From: Parapristionchus giblindavisi
Lineage: Eukaryota > Nematoda > Chromadorea > Rhabditida > Diplogasteridae
Assembly (NCBI GenBank): GCA_943737045.1
Contig: CALSFV010000207.1
Location: 497,501 to 561,500 of the forward strand
Direction of reading: 5' to 3'
Length of the DNA stretch: 64,000 nucleotides
Part shown: piece by piece, positions 57,811-64,000 of the stretch
Layout of the letters: every line of letters starts with the position of its first letter
Numbering within the stretch: the stretch's first letter is position 1
Program-made: the position numbers and the translations under genes
Notes under the pieces: generated by a model
The model's database searches: none
What the model was told of the DNA's origin: nothing
What the model saw: only the letters and a program-made list of their open reading frames with translations

Positions 57811-58186
57811 AGAATAGAGTACCAGCCCAAAATAATATTATAATTGTCTAATATAAACGTTTTTTTCTTTGTGTGTATTTCATTTTTCATATCTTTTTGG
57901 ACTTACCCGGTGGTCTGGTACCCTATTCTGAAGTAGTGCCCTCCGTTCATGGTTGAGCTAGTGGGATGAAAATTGGGCTCCTGGGGCAGAATTCGAATAG
58001 AGAATAGAGTACCAGCCCAAAATAATATTATAATTGTCTAATATAAACGTTTTTTTTCTTTGTGTGTATTTCATTTTTCATATCTTTTTGGACTTGCCCG
58101 GTGGTCTGGTACCCTATTCTGAAGTAGTGCCCTCCGTTCATGGTTGAGCTAGTGGGATGAAAATTGGGCTCCTGGGGCAGAATTCG
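57811..58186. repeat. Tandem duplication, 190-bp period
   Basis: AGAATAGAGTACCAGCCCAA starts at 57811 and 58001; the following ~185 bp are near-identical. Confidence 0.9.
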
Positions 58187-58795
58187 ATGCCGATGACGAC
58201 TGTCTTCATTTCTACTTCATTTTTTTTGAAAATCTTCCAAAAGTTCGAAAAATGCAACTTTTGATAGAGACGGTTACGGCCCTAGCCAGTATGACAGATC
58301 GAACCAGCGTGACGAGAGGACTCCTACGGTGTATCATGAGCCCATATCTCCGTTGCAACGCTAATATTGTCTTGATATAGTGATCTGTAACATCACCCCT
58401 TTCCCGACCTTTATTTCTACTTCTTTCCCATTAACATCCACCACATTTTTGCTACCCTGAGACAGCCCAGCCAGAAAAGCCACCACTTCAGATGGAATAC
58501 CCTCCAATTCCACTGCTCTGAGTACGGACTCTGTGAAAACACTGTCAAAGGCTTTAGATATATCCACAAAAAGCAGATAAACCGGCAGCCTGAAATCGAC
58601 ACAGTATGCTATGACAGATTTCAATGTATGGATAGCAGCCACTGTAGAATGACCTTGCCTAAACCCTATTTGCTCTCGTCCCTTGTTTCCATCCAAAACA
58701 GACGCAGTTCTTTTATTGAGCAGACAAGTCAGCGCCTTCTATGTAACTGGAAGCAAACTGATAGACCTGTAATTTTTAGTGTGAGATACATAGAT

Positions 58796-59428
58796 CGGGG
58801 AGTGGACATTTCGGTAACGCCCATTTCGGCAACGAGTTATAATTCGGTTGAGAGATTGTGTATGGAAACAAAAATTGTATCATTGTTATCAGTGTGGGTG
58901 TACGGTATTGGGCTACCGTAACCGTCGGGAATCGCGAACTGATTTTTTTTCAGTTGACCCATGACCCGGGGTTCATGGTTGAAATTGGCCAAAGTCGAAA
59001 AAATCATGATGACCGGAGATCAAATACTAGTCATTATTATATCAACAATGAGCCAACTTTTATCTTTATGGATAGCGTAACCCGAACTATCGTAATATAG
59101 ATACCGTACCTTTCAATATTGCAGCGAAAATGACGGAAAACCCGGTTCGATTACGGTAGTTCGGGTTACGGTATCTAGAAAGATAAAAGTTGGTTCATTG
59201 TTGATATAATGGTAACTAGTATTTGGTCTCTGAGCGTCATGAATTTTTCGACTTTGGCCATTTTCAACCATGAACCCCTGGTCATAGGTCGACTAAAAAA
59301 ATCAGTTCGCGATTCCCGACGGTTACGGTAGCCCAATACCGTACACCCACACTGATAACAATGGTAAAAATTGTTTTCCATACACCATCTCCCGACCGAT
59401 TTATAACTCGTTGCCCACCCCCGATAGA
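58796..59428. mobile_element. Palindrome of about 630 bp inserted in the LINE
   Basis: Left TCGGGGAGTGGACATTTCGG and right CAACGAGTTATAA-type complement ending CACCCCCGA; arms include GGTGTACGGTATTGGGCTAC. Centre near 59100-59150. Confidence 0.8.
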
Positions 59429-60221
59429 TCGCCTGTCTTGGGTAGAAGAATTGTACTTGAGTCCCCAAATCCCGTTGGGATGTTCCCCATTATGATACCA
59501 CTGAAAATTTTAATGAAGAGTAGTACTAATTGATCCACACCCGCCGGCAACCTTTTCCCGGTAATACCATCCTTTCCCGGTGCCTTACAAGGCTTAAAAT
59601 GCCTTTATACCTGATCAACTTCCGACTCCAAGAAATTCGTTTCCACCACTTCCTGGTACCCAGATCCACCGTCCCCCGGTATAAATTGTTATAAAAAGAT
59701 TTAAATGCCCCTTCAATACCCGCATGAGTACATTGCATGACCCCATTCCCATCCAATATTTTACTAATCCTATCCTTCCCGTTAGCTAACTTAAGAGCCG
59801 CCTTTTTATAACTTTTTCCTTGAGCTATGACGCCATTGACCTAGTTAGGATGGCATTTATCCATATCGATTTCATTAGACGCGCGGATAGCCCTACTGAC
59901 GAGCAACCACTCCTAGAGACCAAAAACGAATCTGCTTTTAATTCTCGCCTCCTTACAAGTAGGTCCTTAGTTTTTTTTGCGAAATGATCCCAGCTCCCCG
60001 TTTATATGTTGTAGCTAGTTTCCCCGCTTCCCTAATTGCCCTAATACATTATTCCAAATTCGCGCATCTACGTTGCAGTCTGAGCTGAATCTAAAGAGGT
60101 CATTTGGAAAGCATGACTCTCCTCGGCCCGGCCTATTCCCCCCAGACTTGAATCGAAATGGGAAGGAAAGAACAGCCCTTACCATACGATGATCCGTTGT
60201 AAAATCTAACTGGTTGACCAC

Positions 60222-60755
60222 CAGGGCTGGGACACAAAACGTTTTCTTGACACAAAAATTTTGTGTACACAAAAAACACAAAAATATTTTTTTGTGTACA
60301 CAAAACACAAAAAAACACAAAAATATTTTTCTCTAGATTTGAGCAAGTTTATAGCTAATAAAAAAGATATTTTTCAATATAGAACTTGAACGCGAACAAA
60401 ACAGCATGTAATATTAGTTCAAAAAAGAACAGCGACCAAGAAACCTATGAGTCTGGTTTTCGGCTGAACGAAAACGGAGATATCAAGCTTCAAATTACTG
60501 ATAAAAGGAAATTCTATACCAAAATTATCCGATTTTCGCAAAATTTACAATTTTGCAGATAAAATTTTACTATACAAATCGACTAATATCATCGATTTTC
60601 TCCCTGAAAATCATGTAAAATCAGAAAATTGACACCAATTTTTTTGTGTTATTTTGTGTCTCATTTACACAAAATTTTTACACAAAATTTTTTGTGTCCA
60701 AGACCATGAAAAACACAAAAAAACACAAAACACAAAACACAAAATCCCAGCCCTG
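60222..60755. mobile_element. hAT-type MITE, CAGGGCTGGG termini, 8-bp TSD TTGACCAC
   Basis: CAGGGCTGGGACACAAAACG to ATCCCAGCCCTG, flanked by TTGACCAC (60214-60221 and 60756-60763). The LINE frame continues in register across it once one duplication is discounted. Interior is rich in ACACAAAA. Confidence 0.9.
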
Positions 60756-61080
60756 TTGACCACCCCCACATCTTGCACCCTTAAACCTACAGGAATAAGT
60801 ATGAAATCAATTTCAATTTTGGTCATACCATTAGGAGCCACCCAAGTATATTGGGTCAAAAAATGTGCGAACCACCCCCGAATTTTACTCGATTCTTCAG
60901 TGACACGCGTGATAAGCACATCTCCTACAAGTATCCTCAATTTAGTTCTACTATTGGACATTCCTCATTTTTCATCTGTCTCTTTTCTCGTAAAATTCCA
61001 CTGTGACTGTCAATGGTATTTTTATGGGCAAAGTCGTAATTTAACTCCTGTAATCTCGCCACTTTGTAGATGTGTTAGGT

Positions 61081-62594
61081 AGATGTTTGGGTACATCATA
61101 CCAAATTTTTAGATTTTTAGAAAAACCGGCTGGGAAATACCGTATGCCCGAAAAATGGTATGGGATTTTTTTTCGAATTTTCTCTTCAAGAAGCGGAATC
61201 CTTCTGAAATTGGCATGGTGGTGCCCTATGACCATGTGATAATACTTGCTCAATATGAGGCCCGTAGCTCAACAACAGACTGAGTTATGACATTTTTACG
61301 AAATTTTGATGGGTCAGTCGAAATTAGCTAATTCCTCGAAGAGATTTGCAAGCAACGTGGTTAATGGCTTAAAACGTTCACCGATAGTTGTTCGTTCCTC
61401 ATAAAAAAATTGGACTAATAGAAAAAATCTACCTGAGAATAAACCTATTTTTACGATCGCACCTCGGCATTTCAAGAATGACGAAATCATTTCATCATCA
61501 TAGCTAATAATCAATAACATACAAATTTTCTCCAATGGTTACACTATTTAATAAAACAAACCAGGGGCGGATCGGTCAAGTACGAAGAAAGTTATAGCGA
61601 TTCAAATTTTGGGGCCTGACATTTGCACGGTACTGTATGTCTTCGTATTATTTCATCATAGTCGATTGTAATACCAAATTTTATCGCCAAAAAATTTAAT
61701 CTAATGGGAATTTGTCCTTGAGTAAGAGCTAAACTTGTCTTGAACCCATCAAATGAGTTAGATCAATGAATTCAATTTCTTCATTTTCTAAGGATTTGCA
61801 AAATGTTACTTGGACTATTCCTAAAGAATCTAAATCATTTTCGGAAATTTTTTTTGATTCTAATTGGTGAATGATTTAGTCGCTTTTGAATGTATCTTCT
61901 AGGATTTTCTCTTATGAGGGTTTCAAATATCTCTGATTGCTCATTGAAGATATCACACATTACTTCAGTTGTATGCCTTAGGAAATTGTTTGACTTATTC
62001 TCTAGGTATTGAAATTCACCTGCAGCTTGGAAATCTGAGTACAACTCTCTTTTGCTTCTTTTCTTATTCTTCCTTTGTTCAAGTTCTTCTAGAGCATATT
62101 TGGAGCATATCGTACCTTTTGTGAAAAGTTTTGAGAACATTGGCATATTGTACCCAAAAAATCCATTTTTCTTCGAAAAAGAAGATGGCGTTGTCCACAT
62201 GCATTTAGTGGAGTGATGTCAAGTTTATTTTATTTCGAGTAGATTGAAAAAAAATTTCTCGCTGTAGGTCAATATTTGAATGAGATATGGTAGATCACGA
62301 AATCGACAAAAAAAATGCAAATTTGGCGAAAAGAAGTGATTAGGCCTTCTCCTTTCCCTCGTTATGATTAATGTAACAAGTATCATCCAAATCAGAGAGA
62401 AAAAATTAAATGGTCGCATGGCCTCTTTCATTCTTCGATGATTGGATGAAAATATGCATGGCAAATTGCCATTGGCAATAATATAAAAGCACGTAGAAAA
62501 ACATTCTTGTGCGAATATTGTGAAAATGGCTATTACCAATCTTCGTCACCCGTGAAATAAATAAATATTCACCCTAATCCTCATTACCATTTAG
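61081..62594. other. Stretch without recognised gene
   Basis: AT-rich, with no repeat structure I can name. The only longer frame is listed separately (61835-62200, minus). Confidence 0.5.
61835..62200 (-). CDS. Hypothetical ORF, 121 codons, unrecognised
   Basis: Begins MWTTPSSFSKKNGFFGYNMP and has a charged middle (EELEQRKNKKRSKREL) with no signal peptide or membrane segment. No family recognised and no acceptor or poly(A) context identified. It sits in TE-rich DNA, so it may be a transposon relic or chance. Confidence 0.15.
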   Translation of the reverse strand: MWTTPSSFSKKNGFFGYNMPMFSKLFTKGTICSKYALEELEQRKNKKRSKRELYSDFQAAGEFQYLENKSNNFLRHTTEVMCDIFNEQSEIFETLIRENPRRYIQKRLNHSPIRIKKNFRK

Positions 62595-63021
62595 CTCACA
62601 AGGGAACTGTCTCAACTTAATGTGGCCATATGACATGGGAATAATTTACCTGAATCAGTTTTCGATGCTGATTACGAATCCGTTTTCAAACGTTGCCCAA
62701 TCGAGCTGAAATTCGAGAAAATCGATATTAAAATTCGCTACTTTAATCGGAAATTCGTGAGACTTCCTATATAAACCATACCAATGCGTTCATAAACTCA
62801 TCCATCAATTATCCAAACACCTCCTGCTGTAATTTAGTAGATATTGTAGGCAAGTTGTGAATTTTCGAATCAAATAGTCGAATTTCAAGATCGATTTTCT
62901 CGAATCTCAGCTCGATTGGGCAACGTTTGATAACGGATTCGTAATCAGCATCGAAAACTGATTCAGGTAAATTATTCCCATGTCATATGGCCACGTTAAG
63001 TTGAGACAGTTCCCTTGTCAG
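62595..63021. mobile_element. Inverted-repeat element, CTSACAAGG termini
   Basis: Left CTCACAAGGGAACTGTCTCA and right TGAGACAGTTCCCTTGTCAG enclose arms of about 170 bp, e.g. CCATATGACATGGGAATAAT. The termini match the intron 4 element of METTL13. Confidence 0.8.
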
Positions 63022-63657
63022 TGAGATTCCAGGAAGTGCCGGACATCGCCTCACCGATTTGGCCCATAATTTTTTATGGATACCCCCATAGGCCCCATCA
63101 CAAAATGGGTATTCATGTGGACTGGTTCCTTGAAACACAGATGTGGCGGGTTTTCGAATTTTGAAAACTCGATTTTCACCGAAAAAAAATGGAGCGACCT
63201 AGAACCAATGTTAGTTTCAATTAATTATAAGTATAAATAGACAATATAAACTGGCTATACGACGGTCCGGAAATCCAATCGCAAACTGCTTTTTTTAAAA
63301 AATTAATTTAAATGTTAAAGCAAAAAAGTGCAGTCCAATTTTTACCTCATCTTATAGAGCACAAAATTCCGCGTCGAATAAGGGAAAAAATAAAAAATCG
63401 AAGGACCCATCTGTTGAGATCCTGAAGATGACCCGAAAATATTATTGCTTTCAACCCCCTCATGTTTGTACTCATATTGAAGAGCTCGTCGAGTAAAACA
63501 ATTTTTATGTTGAACGTTTTGTCTGAAACTCATGTACAAGAGAAATACATGAATTAAGATTTATTGAATCTAAATAATTTCAATCGTTTGTATCTTGAGA
63601 ACAAATGACTTTCATAGAATACGATCAACATGAGAAATGCTGTACTCGACGAGTACT
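63022..63657. other. Stretch without recognised gene
   Basis: Short frames only, between two inverted-repeat elements. Confidence 0.5.
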
Positions 63658-64000
63658 TTAAGAGGCATGTTCCGTAAGACTCGATCATATTCGACCACCC
63701 CCGGACACGTTGAGCTAGCAATGAGAACTGGGAGTCCATACTTGGGTGTTAGGAGTGTCCCCGGCCCTTATTGCACAAAACGGCAGAAATTTCCTGTTTG
63801 TGCCCTCAGGCTATTAAAAAAAATATTAAAAAAAAACGTTAAAAAATCATAATTTTTCAAATTGTTGAGATGAAGTCTAAATATCATTTGCGATGCGTCT
63901 AGCGTGCACAGAGCTTGCTAATTCACTATTAGCATCGAATGTGCGTTGATTCCTAAACCACTAATTTGATTCAAAATTTTGGTTTTTTCGGACAAATTAT
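63658..64000. mobile_element. TTAA palindrome family, left arm running off the window
   Basis: TTAAGAGGCATGTTCCGTAA onward matches the left arm of 47267-49266 to the last base shown. Confidence 0.8.

Larger units (their letters stand above)
58361..61080 (-). pseudogene. RTE-like LINE, broken and interrupted by two elements
   Basis: Minus-strand non-LTR retrotransposon. Endonuclease remains: YTWVAPNGMTKIEIDFI (60745-60961), then TTDHRMVRA (60060-60215). Linker with FKSFYNNLY near 59690. Reverse transcriptase: NYRSISLLPVT (near 58750, followed by a stop), GFRQGHSTVAAIHTLKS and LLFVDISKAFDSV (58361-58696). The catalytic FADD block is not found. A hAT-type MITE (60222-60755) and a palindrome (58796-59428) are inserted, and stops and frameshifts occur elsewhere, so it is dead. 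Confidence 0.82.

Overview
The window is eukaryotic nuclear DNA, almost certainly from a nematode. The genes are intron-rich (8 to 23 coding exons, GT..AG introns) and carry nematode-like 3' splice sites (TTTTCAG type). Three splicing-factor genes lie head to tail on the minus strand in the order U2AF35 - RRM/cyclophilin - SF1. From memory, this is the order of the Caenorhabditis elegans operon uaf-2 / cyn-13 / sfa-1. SF1 also carries the N-terminal RS domain known from nematode and fly SF1. The intron density and TE load would suit a diplogastrid-like rhabditine worm, but the sequence does not settle the genus.

Layout. 1-10,860: no convincing host gene; MITE copies, microsatellites and two adjoining long palindromes (7302-8983 and about 8984-9991). 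10,871-10,942: tRNA-Trp. 11,850-26,797 (minus): the splicing-factor cluster, which I reconstructed exon by exon: U2AF35 (8 exons, 268 aa), RRM-cyclophilin (11 exons, 344 aa) and SF1/BBP (16 exons, 679 aa). Transcription runs from 26.8 kb towards 11.2 kb. 27,077-42,856 (plus): a METTL13/eEF1A-KNMT-type double methyltransferase (23 exons, 653 aa), divergent from U2AF35 across only 279 bp. Its intron 17 is 7.1 kb and holds a near-perfect 1.75-kb palindrome. 44,121-51,325: a second, direct copy of the last five METTL13 exons, 3'UTR and poly(A) signal, interrupted by a mariner element and two long palindromes. 51,325-64,000: no host gene recognised; nested inverted-repeat elements, two degenerate mariner transposases, an RTE-like LINE split by a hAT-type MITE, and tandem repeats.

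How the genes relate. U2AF35 and SF1 both act in 3' splice-site and branch-point recognition, and the RRM-cyclophilin is a spliceosomal peptidyl-prolyl isomerase. The cluster would therefore be one co-transcribed early-spliceosome unit resolved by trans-splicing. The METTL13 homologue would methylate translation factor eEF1A and is linked only through a shared upstream region.

The most unusual content is where mobile or repeated DNA meets splice sites. An inverted-repeat transposon ends exactly at the AG acceptor of METTL13 exon 5. A 36-bp minisatellite repeatedly copies the exon 19/intron 19 donor junction. A decoy acceptor has been duplicated in cyn-13. The terminal METTL13 exon set is duplicated with 9 synonymous and 1 non-synonymous differences. 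Several MITE families with different interiors share CATACAT termini, and four copies have 8-bp target duplications.
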